In this document: positions 18,027 to 28,052 of the stretch, in pieces | Layout: the number at the start of each line of letters is the position of its first letter | Position numbering within the stretch: the first letter of the stretch is position 1 | Assembly (NCBI GenBank): GCA_910578645.1 | Contig: CAJTQI010000001.1 | Coordinates: forward strand, 882,387 to 946,386 | Direction: 5' to 3' | Origin: an uncultured Lachnospiraceae bacterium | GTDB lineage: Bacteria > Bacillota > Clostridia > Lachnospirales > Lachnospiraceae | DNA length: 64,000 nucleotides | The notes under the pieces: generated by a model | The model's database searches: none | Told to the model about the DNA's origin: nothing | The model's input: only the letters and a program-made list of their open reading frames with translations | Made by a program: the position numbers and the translations under genes

Positions 18027-18860
18027 ATGAAAACTTATCTTGACGTACCCTTTAAAAAAGTAGAAGGGCATGAACTGTATGCGGATTTCTATATTCCTGA
18101 GGATATAGAAAACCCACCGATAATCTTATGGATTCACGGAGGCGCCTGGCGGGAGTTAAACCGAAAATGGTGTCTTGTGTATCCCCAATTAAAAAGAGGC
18201 TATGCGGTGTGCAGCGTGGATTACCGTTATTCCGACGAAGCGGCATTTCCGGCGCAGATGCTTGATTTGAAGGAGGCTCTTGTTTTCGTCAAGGCAAACG
18301 GCGACACATACGGATATGACGGTTCAAAAATCATCCTTTCCGGTGATTCCGCGGGCGGACATCTGTGCACCTTGTTAGGAGTATCGGCAGGCAACCAGGA
18401 TTGGGAGAAAGCGGGGGAAGATTATAGTGTGCAGGCCGTAGTAGAATTTTGCGGTCCTTGCAGAATCGGGCAATGCGCCGAGTTGGAGACGGGAGAAGAC
18501 AGGATAATTTCACAGCTTTTGGGCGTCACAGGCACCGGAAAGGCATTGGCCGGCAGGGCGGCCGTAGCTTCCCCGGACACATATATAGACGGTACGGAAC
18601 CGCCTTTTTTGATTCTTCACGGTTCTGTTGACCCGGCGGTTTCCCCGGACCAGTCCAGAGCGTTGCGAAATGCACTAGAGTCCGCAGGGGTTCCTGTGCA
18701 TATGTATTTGGTGCCGGGCGGCGTGCATGGTTTAGGGGGAAGACTGGTGGACAGTGTGATTCAGGAATTTCTGGATTACTATGTGAAAGGCGAAGTGACC
18801 GTGGAAACGCCTGAACTACAGGGAATACACGACAGGACGGTTCCGTCAGGCGTAAGATAA
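18027..18860 (+). CDS. Alpha/beta-hydrolase, acetyl-esterase type
   Basis: This 277-residue esterase/lipase-fold protein has the oxyanion motif WIHGGAW (about residue 36), the nucleophile elbow GDSAGG with Ser near residue 110, and late Asp/His candidates in LHGSVDPAV and GVHGLG. There is no signal peptide. GGAGG lies 8 nt before the ATG at 18027. It sits just before the YesM/YesN and ABC genes of a glycan locus, so it may remove acetyl groups from imported hemicellulose fragments (inference). Confidence 0.72.
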   Translation: MKTYLDVPFKKVEGHELYADFYIPEDIENPPIILWIHGGAWRELNRKWCLVYPQLKRGYAVCSVDYRYSDEAAFPAQMLDLKEALVFVKANGDTYGYDGSKIILSGDSAGGHLCTLLGVSAGNQDWEKAGEDYSVQAVVEFCGPCRIGQCAELETGEDRIISQLLGVTGTGKALAGRAAVASPDTYIDGTEPPFLILHGSVDPAVSPDQSRALRNALESAGVPVHMYLVPGGVHGLGGRLVDSVIQEFLDYYVKGEVTVETPELQGIHDRTVPSGVR

Positions 18861-18893
18861 ACAATTTGCAGTGGAAGAGGAAGGGATTTTTTA

Positions 18894-20602
18894 TGGGCAT
18901 CCGTGCCAAGATGAATTTCAGTATTATCCTGTTGCTCCTGCTTATGACGGTGTTTTTTGATTTGACAGTATACCAGATTTACAAACAAGATATTGAAGCG
19001 AAAGAAATCGCGTCTATGGGAGATGCGAATGAGATTCTGTCGGACAATATTATGAATTTGATTGGAAGTGTCGAGGAGAACCTGATGAGTGAAATCGGGA
19101 GGTGCGGTGTGTTTAGTTACCAGGCTTCCTTGTCCGAAACTGTTTCTGCCAGTGTGGAACGGAAGATGAAGGGGCTTGCCACATTGATGCACTTTAGAGG
19201 AATCGACTGCAGGAATATCTTTATCCTTGACAAGTACACGTGCCGTTTTTTCTATGACTACAGGCCGGAGGACGCGGTCACGTTAAAAGATTTCCAGAGG
19301 CAGCAGGTATACCGGGAAATCGTGGACGGACGAGAGCAGCTTTTTCAGGGCAGAGGGAGTACCGTATGGCGGAGCTTTCCGGATATGCCAGAGGAAATTT
19401 ATATTATAAAGTCTTATGTTGACCCGGTTGATATGGATTACAAAGGCATTATCTGTTTGACAATAGACCGGAGCCTGTTCCAGTCTTTGCTGGGAGAACA
19501 CAATTTCGACAGCATTATTTATGACGAACATGGAAGACTGTTGTATGACAGCAGAGAGGGAGTCAGGGCGCAAACACTGGCGGCGGAAGCCGGAGAGTGG
19601 GATGGATATTTAAGTGTGGAGACTTCCATCAAGCAGCGTAAAGGAGAATGGCGGCTAATCGGGTTGATTGCCAAGAGCGAGGCATTTGGGGAAATCTCTG
19701 AATTGTTTAAGATGCTGACTGCCGTGGAAGCAATAATCTTTGTAGTTATGGTTTATATTGTATATAGGGTTTCCGCGGGATTTTTGTGGAATGTGATGGC
19801 CCTTACAAACAATTTTAAGCAGATTAGTGCAGGCGGTCCGGTTTCCAAGATTATCCCCCATTCCCACGACGAGACGGCGTATCTGTGCGAGCAGTTTGAC
19901 GCCATGTACGAGCAGCTTAAGGAGAATGCCAGGCAGATGGTGGTGAGCAGTATGCTGGTGGAGAAGGCGCAATATAACGCCCTGCTTGCGCAGATGAATC
20001 CGCATTTTCTGTACAATACCTTAGAATCGGTCAGCGCGATGGCGAAACTTTCCGGGCAGGAGGATATTGTCAGGGTGATACGGATGCTCAGTCATTTGCT
20101 GCGGGCTTCTTTGAGTGGGGACAAGCAGGAGATTGCGTTGAAACAGGAACTGATTTATATCCGGTATTACCTGGAATTACAAAAGATTGTTGCAGGGGGC
20201 AGGATTACATGGGATATTGCCGTGGATGAGGAAATCGAGGACAGTCCGGTGCCGAAACTGATTTTGCAGCCTATTGTGGAAAACGCCATCATCCATGGGC
20301 TGGATGGGATATTGGATGACGCCATCATTATCATCACGGCGGGGATTAAAGAAGAACGGCTTGTCCTGGAGGTGTGCGATAATGGAAAAGGCGCCGAACA
20401 GGAAGTCATTGACGCTCTTTTGAATGAGGAAGAGGGACAGACGGAAGGAGAGGACAGGACCCATATCGGAATCAGAAGCATCCAGAAGAGACTACATATT
20501 CTCTATGGGAGCGCATATGGACTGGAGATGCACAGTGAACCGGGAAACGGGATGGTTGTGAGGTTAAATCTCCCATACACGAAAAGGACGGACAGATGTT
20601 AA
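18894..20602 (+). CDS. Sensor histidine kinase, YesM/LytS type
   Basis: The protein has an N-terminal membrane segment (residues 7-25), an extracellular sensor region to about 275, a second membrane segment (AIIFVVMVYIVYRV), then HAMP and the HisKA_7TM/LytS-type kinase. The phosphorylated His is in MNPHFLYNTLE (about residue 370), and the ATPase has VENAIIHG and DNGKG. The start is ATG 18894 with GGAAGGG upstream. The 3' end overlaps the response regulator by 7 bp. Pairs of this type control sugar importers next to them, here the genes at 22317-25470. Confidence 0.87.
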
Positions 20603-22161
20603 AAGTATTGATAGCGGACGATAACCGGCTGACGCTGCAGTCCATGGAGAGGACAATTCCATGGAAAGAGTGGGGATATGAGCTTATTGCCATGGCGGAG
20701 AGCGGGCCGGAAACAGTGGAAAAGGTTAAAAAGCATAAACCAGATATCGTGATACTGGACATCAATATGCCAGGGATGAGCGGGCTGGAGGCGGCAAGGG
20801 AAATCAACCTGGAGCCGGAGAAGCCGGTTCTTATCTTACTGTCCGCATATGATAAGTTTTCCTATGCCCAGTCAGGTTTCCGTCTGGGAGTTTTCGACTA
20901 CTTGTTAAAACCTTTGGACAACGGGGAGTTGAAGCAGGTTTTGGACAAGGCTTCGGATAAAATTGCCCAGGAAAGAAAGAACCAGGTCTATTCGGGAGAA
21001 AACCAGCAGTTGGAGAAACAGTGGCATGGCAAACTGCTTCTCGACAGCATCAACCATGTGGCGGAGGCCGGCACGGAGCTTGAGAAGCTGTTGCGGGAGG
21101 AATGGCATGCCTATGGTTATATGCTTTTACTTGTCAATATTTTGGAGGAGCCCCGGCGGTTGGAGGAATTAAAGAAGGTTATTGTGAGCGCTTTGGAGGA
21201 TTGTGAAAGACCGGAGAAAATCAAGGCGCTTTCCGTACAGACCGGGGATGGGACGCTTGTTTTGCTCGGGTGCCAGGTGTTGCGTTTTGCGAAAGATTAC
21301 GACCTGCTTGCATTGAAGGTGGCGAATGTCATTGCCAAGCGGTGTCTCGATGAAGGGTTTAGCGTATGCATCGGCGTCAGCAGCTATGAGGAAAATCTGG
21401 AGAAAGTTAAGAGACAGTATGAAGAGGCTGTTTTTGCCATTGACAGCCGTTTTTTCCTGGAGAACAAGACCGTAATCCATTATCGGAGCGTCATGAGTAA
21501 GAGTGTCCATAATGAATATGTACTGAGTAAAAAGATGCAGGAGCTTTGCGAAGTGCTTGCAAAAAATCCCGGAGAGGCGGAAAAACACCTGGATGCTTTT
21601 ATAGCTTTGTTGGAAGAAAATAACAGATACGACGTGGCGTATGTAAAGAATATTTTCGTACAGATTGCGTTTTCTATTTCCCAGACACTATATAAATATA
21701 ATACCGGAACCACACAGATTAAAACAATGGATATGATTTTGGATGAGATTAAGGAAATCCATAGTATGCAGAGCATAACCGGGTGGCTGAAGAATTATGT
21801 CACAGAAGGCATTAACGTGCTAGAGCAGGACAAGATGTCAGAAAAAACGTCCGTTTCTGCCCAGACAAGGCGTGTGCTCGACTATATCAACACGCATTAT
21901 ATGGAGCACATCGGGCTAGGGGACGTGGCCGGGGAAGCAGGCATATCGGAAAGCCATCTATGCAGGATTTTGAAAAACGAGACAGGGGAAACTTTTGTGA
22001 ATATCCTGAATAAAATACGTATCCAGAGAGCGCTTGCGCTAATCCAGAGCGGCAACTACAAAGTCTATGAGGTGGCGGAGGCCGTGGGATTCAGCAATTA
22101 TGCTTATTTTTATCAGATATTTAAGAAGATTACGGGCAGAGCCCCGACGGAATATCTGTAA
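20596..22161 (+). CDS. Response regulator with AraC-type DNA-binding domain (YesN type)
   Basis: This 521-residue protein has a receiver domain at residues 1-120 with the phosphorylated Asp in ILDINMP (about residue 55) and a Lys in LLKPLDN. A long linker domain of about 290 residues follows, then two AraC helix-turn-helix units (about residues 425-521, ending in the typical GFSNYAYFYQIFKKITG signature). It is the partner of the overlapping histidine kinase and the likely activator of the ABC operon that begins 155 bp downstream. Confidence 0.88.
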   Translation: MLKVLIADDNRLTLQSMERTIPWKEWGYELIAMAESGPETVEKVKKHKPDIVILDINMPGMSGLEAAREINLEPEKPVLILLSAYDKFSYAQSGFRLGVFDYLLKPLDNGELKQVLDKASDKIAQERKNQVYSGENQQLEKQWHGKLLLDSINHVAEAGTELEKLLREEWHAYGYMLLLVNILEEPRRLEELKKVIVSALEDCERPEKIKALSVQTGDGTLVLLGCQVLRFAKDYDLLALKVANVIAKRCLDEGFSVCIGVSSYEENLEKVKRQYEEAVFAIDSRFFLENKTVIHYRSVMSKSVHNEYVLSKKMQELCEVLAKNPGEAEKHLDAFIALLEENNRYDVAYVKNIFVQIAFSISQTLYKYNTGTTQIKTMDMILDEIKEIHSMQSITGWLKNYVTEGINVLEQDKMSEKTSVSAQTRRVLDYINTHYMEHIGLGDVAGEAGISESHLCRILKNETGETFVNILNKIRIQRALALIQSGNYKVYEVAEAVGFSNYAYFYQIFKKITGRAPTEYL

Positions 22162-22229
22162 TATCTTTTTTCTTGTAGAAAAAGTCACAATTTTTATATA
22201 AAATGTCAAAATAATATATAAGTCTTTCC

Positions 22230-22258
22230 TTGAAAATGATTGGAAACTGAATTTATAT
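22230..22258 (+). promoter_or_regulatory. Possible promoter of the second sugar ABC operon
   Basis: TTGAAA (22230-22235), 17 nt, TTATAT (22253-22258), followed by an AT-rich leader. The -10 is weak, as expected if the YesN-type regulator activates it. Confidence 0.4.
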
Positions 22259-22316
22259 CCGCAAATTCTGGGTATAAAATAATAGACATCAATCACAGAA
22301 GGAGGGACTTTTTATT

Positions 22317-23702
22317 ATGAAGAAGAAACTTATGAGCATATTGCTTAGCAGCGCTGTTGTGGCCGGTATGCTGGCAGGCTGTGGCAATTCAGGAGGGGCT
22401 CCGGCACCGACAGAGACCCAGGAGCCGACGCAGGAGGAGGAAACGGCAGCCGAGGAAGAGCCGGCAGAGGATGCTGAGGCAGAGACGGAGGCTCCGGCAT
22501 CTGACGGGGAATCAGCCGGGTCTGAGCTCGCGGGAGAGCTTACTTTGCTGCATTATCTGACAGAGGATGCGAAATTACAGGCACTGGATGACTTGATTGC
22601 AGGGTTTACGGCAGAAAACCCGGATGTTACGGTCAATACGGAAGCGGTTAGCATGGATAATTATTTGGATGTAATTAAGCTACGGTTATCGTCAGGCGAT
22701 GCGCCGGATATTTTGTTCGGCGGGCCGAGCAGTTATCCCGAACTGATTGATGCGGGATACATCATGGATTTGACCAATGAAGCGTTTACAGAACGTGTAT
22801 CGGAAGGTTCTTTGTCCTTAATGAAAATCGATGATGCGGTATATGGTATTCCGCTTGACCAGATGGCAAATGTGGTATTTTACAACAAAGATATCTTTGA
22901 GGAGTTAAGCCTTAGCGTTCCTACCACATATACGGAATTTATCGATGTATGTAAGGCTTTGGACGAGGCGGGTTATGCAGCTTGCGCGGCAGGATACCAG
23001 GACCAGATTTCCCTGGGAGCAAATTACTTTACAATTTTCTACGGCACACCGTATCTGGCTTGCGAACAGTATACGGACGAGACACAAAACCAGGGCAAGA
23101 GTTGGAGCGAATACCCGACGGTTGCACAGGCCCTCAATCAGTTCCGTGAGATTATCGGATACTCCAATGAAGACTGCAAGACCATTACGACGGACAGGGC
23201 CGAGCAGATTTTTGCAAACGGCGAGTCGGGCATGATTATCATCGGTACATGGGGACTTGGCGCGATTATGAACTACAATCCGGATTTGAACTGCGGTGGA
23301 TTTATTTATCCTTCCGAGGAGAAAGCAGAGGACAATGCGCTTCCGTTAAATACGGACGATACATGGATGATTATAAAGGATTCTCCTAACGTAGAAATAG
23401 CTAAAGCGTTCTTTGAGTATATGACGCGTCCGGAAGTCAATGCAGAATGGATAGGTACGGTAGGGCAGCTTAGCGCTTTGGAGGGTGTAAAAGCCGATAA
23501 ACTTCCCCAGGCAGCAGCGGATATTGCCGACCTGATTAACCAGGGCTGTAAAGTATCAATGTGGACACAGTACGGTGCGCCTAGCGGACAGTACAGTACG
23601 GCGTATTATAACTGTCTGCAGGATTTCGCACTATCGGATACGATGACGGTAGAAGAGTGGTGTGAAAATATAGACAAAGAATTTTCAGCGGCAAGTAAGT
23701 AA
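22317..23702 (+). CDS. Sugar ABC transporter solute-binding lipoprotein
   Basis: This 461-residue protein has lipobox LAGC (Cys near residue 22), a very acidic Pro/Thr/Glu linker (to about residue 70), then a family-1 solute-binding fold: DLIAGFTAENPDVTV, SSGDAPDILFGG, YGIPLDQMANVVFYNKDIF, GESGMIIIGTWG. It is unlike the first binding protein in detail, so it probably takes a different sugar. Given the downstream GH5-like hydrolase and esterases, a hemicellulose oligosaccharide is likely (inference). Confidence 0.87.
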   Translation: MKKKLMSILLSSAVVAGMLAGCGNSGGAPAPTETQEPTQEEETAAEEEPAEDAEAETEAPASDGESAGSELAGELTLLHYLTEDAKLQALDDLIAGFTAENPDVTVNTEAVSMDNYLDVIKLRLSSGDAPDILFGGPSSYPELIDAGYIMDLTNEAFTERVSEGSLSLMKIDDAVYGIPLDQMANVVFYNKDIFEELSLSVPTTYTEFIDVCKALDEAGYAACAAGYQDQISLGANYFTIFYGTPYLACEQYTDETQNQGKSWSEYPTVAQALNQFREIIGYSNEDCKTITTDRAEQIFANGESGMIIIGTWGLGAIMNYNPDLNCGGFIYPSEEKAEDNALPLNTDDTWMIIKDSPNVEIAKAFFEYMTRPEVNAEWIGTVGQLSALEGVKADKLPQAAADIADLINQGCKVSMWTQYGAPSGQYSTAYYNCLQDFALSDTMTVEEWCENIDKEFSAASK

Positions 23703-23713
23703 GAATGTTATGG

Positions 23714-23748
23714 TGGGGACGTCCGTTGCGGCGTCCCCCGATTTTTGC
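23714..23748 (+). terminator. Intercistronic attenuator hairpin
   Basis: GGGGACG pairs with CGTCCCC across a short loop and is followed by CGATTTTT, just after the binding-protein stop. It is the same position as the hairpin at 4940 in the other importer operon. Confidence 0.65.
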
Positions 23749-23779
23749 GGGAGGTGAATCCTGCAAGGAAGGACGGCTC

Positions 23780-24637
23780 ATGAAGAAAAAGGTTAATTGG
23801 AAAAAGGAGCTGGTGGATTTTAGTTTCTTGGCGCCAGCGCTGGCATTGTTCCTGTTTGTGATTATTATCCCGCTTGTACAGGGGATTCAATATACATTTA
23901 CGGATTGGGATGGCCTGATGCCCAAGTTAAATTATGTAGGAGCAAAAAATTATATTACGGTATTTCATGATACGGATTTATTGCAGCCGATTGGCAATAC
24001 AATACTTTTTACGGCGGTGACGGTAGTTGTCATAAACGTGCTTGGCCTGACTGTTGCCATGGCGGTTAACAGGGAATTTAAGGGCGTAAACGTTGTAAAA
24101 AGTATTATTTTTATTCCGTTAGTAGTGAGCCTGGTGCTCGTATCCCAAATGTGGATGTATGTGTACAGTGATTTCTTTTCCATGATTGGATTAAACAGTC
24201 CACTAATTGACAAAAAGACTTCTATGCTGGGACTTTGCCTGATGAGCGTGTGGCGGGAAATCGGACTTGCCATGATGATTTACCTGGCAGGGTTAAAAAG
24301 CATCCCTTCGGATATCAATGAGGCGGCAATCATAGACGGGGCAAATTTCTGGCAGCGTTTTCGTAACGTGACGGTTCCGTTTTTGGCGCCGGCTTTTACA
24401 TATTGTATTCCTTTGTGGCTGGCAGCAGGGCTTCGCATGTACGATTATTCTTTCGTGGCGACTTCCGGCGGGCCGCAGCACTCTACAGAGACAATGGCTT
24501 ACTATATTTACAGCTATTTATTCCCTTACAATAAGGTGGGCTACGGCCAGACAGTTGCGATTATTTATCTTGTAGTATGCATTCTGCTTTCCAATATGGT
24601 AACCAGGGTCTTAAGGAAAAGGGAGATTGAACAATGA
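23780..24637 (+). CDS. Sugar ABC transporter permease (UgpA type)
   Basis: This 285-residue membrane protein has about six hydrophobic segments (first LAPALALFLFVIIIPLVQG) and the EAA loop NEAAIIDGANFWQRFRNVTVPF. The ATG at 23780 follows GGAAGGA at normal spacing. The end overlaps the next permease by 4 bp (ATGA). Confidence 0.88.
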   Translation: MKKKVNWKKELVDFSFLAPALALFLFVIIIPLVQGIQYTFTDWDGLMPKLNYVGAKNYITVFHDTDLLQPIGNTILFTAVTVVVINVLGLTVAMAVNREFKGVNVVKSIIFIPLVVSLVLVSQMWMYVYSDFFSMIGLNSPLIDKKTSMLGLCLMSVWREIGLAMMIYLAGLKSIPSDINEAAIIDGANFWQRFRNVTVPFLAPAFTYCIPLWLAAGLRMYDYSFVATSGGPQHSTETMAYYIYSYLFPYNKVGYGQTVAIIYLVVCILLSNMVTRVLRKREIEQ

Positions 24638-25470
24638 TAAAAACACCGAAAAACAGGATATTGAATGTTATCAGAATAGCCATGCTTTGTCTGTTTGCGC
24701 TGATTTGCCTGGCGCCCTTTTATGTGGCGGTCTGTTATGCTTTTAAGTCAAAGGCGGATTTTGCCAAGACGAAACTCGCACCTCCGACGACTCTTTTCTG
24801 GGGGAACTTTGTGGATGCGGTGCATGTCAAGAACTTCTTTAGTTCGGTGGTAAACAGTGCTTTGGTTGCGGTCTGCATGGTAATTATAATTGTTTTCTTT
24901 TGTTCTGCAGGCGCTTATATTATAGCCAGGAAGAACAATAAACCTTACAATGCGGTATTTTATGTTTTCCAGCTTGTCATACTGATTCCGTTCCAGACAG
25001 TTATGTTTCCTCTCTACAAAGAACTGAGCAATATCGGAGCGCTCAATACTCTGTGGGGGTTATGTCTGGCGCAGGCAGGTGTGAATGTGGGATATTATGT
25101 ATTTCTCTACACAGGCTTTATCAAAGGGGTGCCGATTTCACTGGAAGAGGCGGCAAAAATTGATGGGTGCAACAGATATCAGACTTTCCTGCATATTGTG
25201 TTCCCTCTGTTAAAGCCGATAACGATGACGGTTATCGTTCTCTCTTTTCTGGCGTCCTGGAATGATTTTATTATTTCCATGATTATCTGTCAGAAACTGG
25301 AGAAGCGTACACTACCCTTGATGCAGTTTTATTTCTTCGGGGAGTATTCGGCCAACGTGAGCGTTGCCTTTGCGGCGTCCCTGATTGCCATGCTGCCGGC
25401 GGTTATCATCTATTTCTGTGCGCAGAAGTATATTGTGGCCGGTATGACGGCAGGGGCCGTGAAATCATAA
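24634..25470 (+). CDS. Sugar ABC transporter permease (UgpE type)
   Basis: This 278-residue partner permease has the first segment IAMLCLFALICLAPFYVAV, the FQTVMFPLYK region and the EAA loop EEAAKIDGCNRYQTF. It is translationally coupled to the preceding permease by ATGA overlap. The 109-bp gap after it holds a pseudoknot-type leader before the hydrolase gene. Confidence 0.88.
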   Translation: MIKTPKNRILNVIRIAMLCLFALICLAPFYVAVCYAFKSKADFAKTKLAPPTTLFWGNFVDAVHVKNFFSSVVNSALVAVCMVIIIVFFCSAGAYIIARKNNKPYNAVFYVFQLVILIPFQTVMFPLYKELSNIGALNTLWGLCLAQAGVNVGYYVFLYTGFIKGVPISLEEAAKIDGCNRYQTFLHIVFPLLKPITMTVIVLSFLASWNDFIISMIICQKLEKRTLPLMQFYFFGEYSANVSVAFAASLIAMLPAVIIYFCAQKYIVAGMTAGAVKS

Positions 25471-25506
25471 ATGGAATATAGTGTCGGAATGATAAAATTT
25501 ACATCC

Positions 25507-25572
25507 GCGGGTTTGATGTCTGTGCGCCGCTTGCCACAAACCCGCTCAATGTCCGAGCGGCGCAGAAATGGA
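25507..25572 (+). promoter_or_regulatory. Pseudoknot-type leader, copy 1 (GH5-like gene)
   Basis: Stem 1 is GCGGGTTTG (25507-25515) with CAAACCCGC (25537-25545), 9 bp, perfect. Stem 2 is TGCGCCGCT (25523-25531), inside the loop of stem 1, with AGCGGCGCA (25556-25564), 9 bp, perfect. The order 1-2-1-2 is an H-type pseudoknot with loops of 7, 5 and 10 nt. The second stem is followed at once by GAAATGGAG, the Shine-Dalgarno region of the next gene. Two related leaders lie at 34694 and 45575. Confidence 0.8.
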
Positions 25573-25579
25573 GTGACAG

Positions 25580-26680
25580 ATGAAAAGAAGATGGACAGAA
25601 GAAGAGATATGGGACTGGTATAAGAAAAGACCATGGATTACGGGTTTTAACTTTATTCCCAGCGGCGCCATGGATGGCGGTGTATGGATGCTGCAGGAAT
25701 ATGACCATGAGAATGCGTTCCGAGATGCGTCGAAAGAGATTGCGCTGGCGGCTAGTCTTGGATTTAACAGTATCCGGTTCTTTGTACCTTTCTATCTGTG
25801 GAGGGTGGAGCATGACAGTTTCATGAAAAATTTTGAGGCATTTTTAAAGCTGCTTGACAGATACCATATGACCATGATGCCTACGCTTTTTAACGACTGC
25901 TGCGTGGCGAAGTCCAAATACAAAGAGCCGGTATTAGGGCCGCAGCCGGAACCGGTACCGGGGTATTTTGGAGGCACGGCTGTTACGCCTTTTGACGACG
26001 ATACGCAAAATGGAGACACGGTCGGATATGATATCACCGACGAACCGGAGATGGAACCGACGGTGGAAGCTTATGTGCGGGAGATGGCCAGGATATATGG
26101 ACAGGATGAGAGAATCCTCATTTGGAATGTATGGAATGAGGCAGGAAATTCCCAGCGCATGGAGAAATCTGTCCCGTTAATGACGAAGGTATTCGGTTGG
26201 ATGCGGGAGGAAGACGTGATGCAGCCCTTGACTGCGGATGTGTGGGGAGCGGGGGCTGAGCACCCTTACGGATGGCTGAAAAATCCGGGTATTTATGCCC
26301 AGGTGGAGCGCGCTGCCATCGAATTGTCTGATATTGTCTCCTTCCATTTTTATGGGGACTATTCACACGCCAGAATGTATATCAAGCAGTTAAAAGAATT
26401 TGGCAGGCCGCTTGTCAACACAGAATGGATGCACCGCCCTTACAGGAGCTTAATCCAGACACATCTGCCGTTCTGGAAGAAAGAGAAAATCGGCAGCTAC
26501 TTCTTCGGGTTTGTAAACGGCAAGGCGCAGTTTCAATATGTGTGGGAGTTTATCAAAAAGCTGCCCGACATAGATACAAGATTGTGGATGCATGATATTT
26601 TCCATTCTGATTTCACGCCATATGATGAAGAAGAAATCGAAGTGATTAAGGAGTGTAACCGGGATAAGAATATTTTTTAG
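25580..26680 (+). CDS. GH5-like glycoside hydrolase
   Basis: This 366-residue cytoplasmic (no signal peptide) TIM-barrel hydrolase is of the GH-A clan. WNVWNEAGN near residue 185 gives the acid/base Glu of the NE motif, and LVNTEWMH near residue 281 gives the nucleophile Glu. An early GFNFIPSGAMDGG and LGFNSIRFFVPFYLW match the substrate-facing strands. The exact family (GH5 or a relative often labelled beta-xylanase) cannot be fixed by eye. It follows the importer genes and probably cleaves the imported oligosaccharide. Confidence 0.72.
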   Translation: MKRRWTEEEIWDWYKKRPWITGFNFIPSGAMDGGVWMLQEYDHENAFRDASKEIALAASLGFNSIRFFVPFYLWRVEHDSFMKNFEAFLKLLDRYHMTMMPTLFNDCCVAKSKYKEPVLGPQPEPVPGYFGGTAVTPFDDDTQNGDTVGYDITDEPEMEPTVEAYVREMARIYGQDERILIWNVWNEAGNSQRMEKSVPLMTKVFGWMREEDVMQPLTADVWGAGAEHPYGWLKNPGIYAQVERAAIELSDIVSFHFYGDYSHARMYIKQLKEFGRPLVNTEWMHRPYRSLIQTHLPFWKKEKIGSYFFGFVNGKAQFQYVWEFIKKLPDIDTRLWMHDIFHSDFTPYDEEEIEVIKECNRDKNIF

Positions 26681-26758
26681 GTTGTTTTGGACTTGCGGGA
26701 GAAAAGAAAGCAATGTAATAAAATTTGCGTCACAAAACAGCGCGGAAATGGGGAAAAG

Positions 26759-27631
26759 ATGGAATTTAATTTAAATGAGAATCCTCTGGCAAAAGTGATT
26801 GCGCCGGAAAAAATTGATTATGGGAAAGAGGGTCTTGTATGTTTGGAGGACATCGTATATGCATCCAATGACCGGGAAGCCTGCCGGATGGATATGGTCT
26901 ATCCGGCAGGTCAACAGGAGAAACTTCCTGTGGTCATATGGGTACATGGGGGCGGATGGTCGGACGAAAATCTGACGAGAAAATATTTACCCTCCAGGGA
27001 GTTGGCCGAATTGAGTAAAAGGGGATATGTGACGGTCAGCGTTGACTATCGGCTTACCGGGAAAGCGCCTTTTCCGGCACAGATTGAGGACTGCAAGTCG
27101 GCGGTACGTTTCCTGCGCAGTCATGGACAGGACTACCCTGTCGACGTTAACCGGATTGGCGTCTGGGGAGAATCGGCGGGCGGCCATTTGGCGCAGCTTA
27201 TGGCATATAGTAGCGACAGGGAATTTGACAACGGAACCAATAGCGGTGTCTCATCTGTAGTACAGGGTGTGGTGGCATGGTATGCGCCCTGTGACCTTCG
27301 GACAAACAAGGAATGGCCCGAGGACGAGGAGATATACAACAGATTGTTTCCTGAAAAAGATGCCAGGAAGCAGGCGGAGCTGCGAAAAGCGGCAAGCCCT
27401 GTGTGCTATACGGACAGAAAAAATCCGCCGTCCCTGCTGATGCATGGCGATGTGGACAGATTGGTAGACTATGAGAATAGCCGGCTGATGTGCGAGAGAC
27501 TGAAAGAAGCAGGCAATGACGTGGAACTTGTCACTGTTCCAGGGCAGGGACATGGCTTTTTTGAAGGAGAAGCGTATTATGGCAGGATATATGCATTCTT
27601 TGACAGGATACTGAAAGGTTCTTTATCGTGA
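26759..27631 (+). CDS. Alpha/beta-hydrolase, carbohydrate esterase-like
   Basis: This 290-residue esterase has the oxyanion motif WVHGGGW, a nucleophile in GESAGGH (about residue 140), Asp in HGDVDRLV and His in GQGHGF near the C-terminus. There is no signal peptide. Its start (ATG 26759, after GGGGAAAAG) lies 78 bp behind the GH5-like gene. Together with the esterase at 18027 it brackets the locus, which suggests a substituted (for example acetylated) hemicellulose as substrate; this is inference. Confidence 0.75.
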   Translation: MEFNLNENPLAKVIAPEKIDYGKEGLVCLEDIVYASNDREACRMDMVYPAGQQEKLPVVIWVHGGGWSDENLTRKYLPSRELAELSKRGYVTVSVDYRLTGKAPFPAQIEDCKSAVRFLRSHGQDYPVDVNRIGVWGESAGGHLAQLMAYSSDREFDNGTNSGVSSVVQGVVAWYAPCDLRTNKEWPEDEEIYNRLFPEKDARKQAELRKAASPVCYTDRKNPPSLLMHGDVDRLVDYENSRLMCERLKEAGNDVELVTVPGQGHGFFEGEAYYGRIYAFFDRILKGSLS

Positions 27632-27650
27632 GGCGTGTATCCTTTTGTTC

Positions 27651-27971
27651 CCTTATAGGATTAGGGTGTCAAAAGGTGCATTTTATAAGTTGTGAGGGCA
27701 AATTGCATAAAATGTTCCCTTGTGTCAGTCTGCGTCATATGGATTTTCTAAAATATTCCGGGAAATTTATAGAAACGGACGTAACCGCCCTCTATTCGCC
27801 ATCCAGGCGAACATCGGGCTTTTCGGGGCGTCCATGCCCCGAAATTACTGGGAACTTCACGGAATATTAAGAAAATCTCATATTCCTGCGAAGGACAACT
27901 TCGTGAACATTTTATGCAATCTGTCAGTGAAATTTTATGATGGCACCTTTTTACACCCTAATCCATATAGG
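27651..27971. repeat. Interspersed large-hairpin repeat, copy B (full length)
   Basis: The two ends are inverted copies: CCTTATAGGATTAGGGTGTC on the left and, read on the other strand, CCTATATGGATTAGGGTGTA on the right. The symmetry continues inward: ATTGCATAAAATGTTC against GAACATTTTATGCAAT, and GATTTTCTAAAATATTCCG against CGGAATATTAAGAAAATC. Small central hairpins are TTCGCC/GGCGAA and CGGGGC/GCCCCG. About 320 bp, no protein gene supported. Confidence 0.88.
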
Positions 27972-27975
27972 AAAT

Positions 27976-28036
27976 TCCTCCGCTTATCCGAGTTTGCCGG
28001 AGGCAAATCTCGCAAACGAGCGAAGCTCGTTTTTTT
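27976..28036 (+). terminator. Interleaved stems plus terminator after copy B
   Basis: CCTCCG pairs with CGGAGG while CGAG-TTTGC pairs with GCAAA-t-CTCG, an interleaved arrangement. CTCGcaaaCGAG then overlaps the terminator ACGAGC-gaa-GCTCGT with TTTTTTT. It resembles the ends of the 93-bp units at 4961-5148. Confidence 0.65.
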
Positions 28037-28052
28037 CACTGAGGGCATAGGG

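Noticed and set aside
26738..26761. A fourth AGCGCGGAAATGGGG tail before the esterase gene
   Set aside because: It resembles the shared leader tail, and TGTTTTG/CAAAACA could form a first stem, but no convincing partner for the AGCGCG strand was found, so it was not counted as a fourth member.
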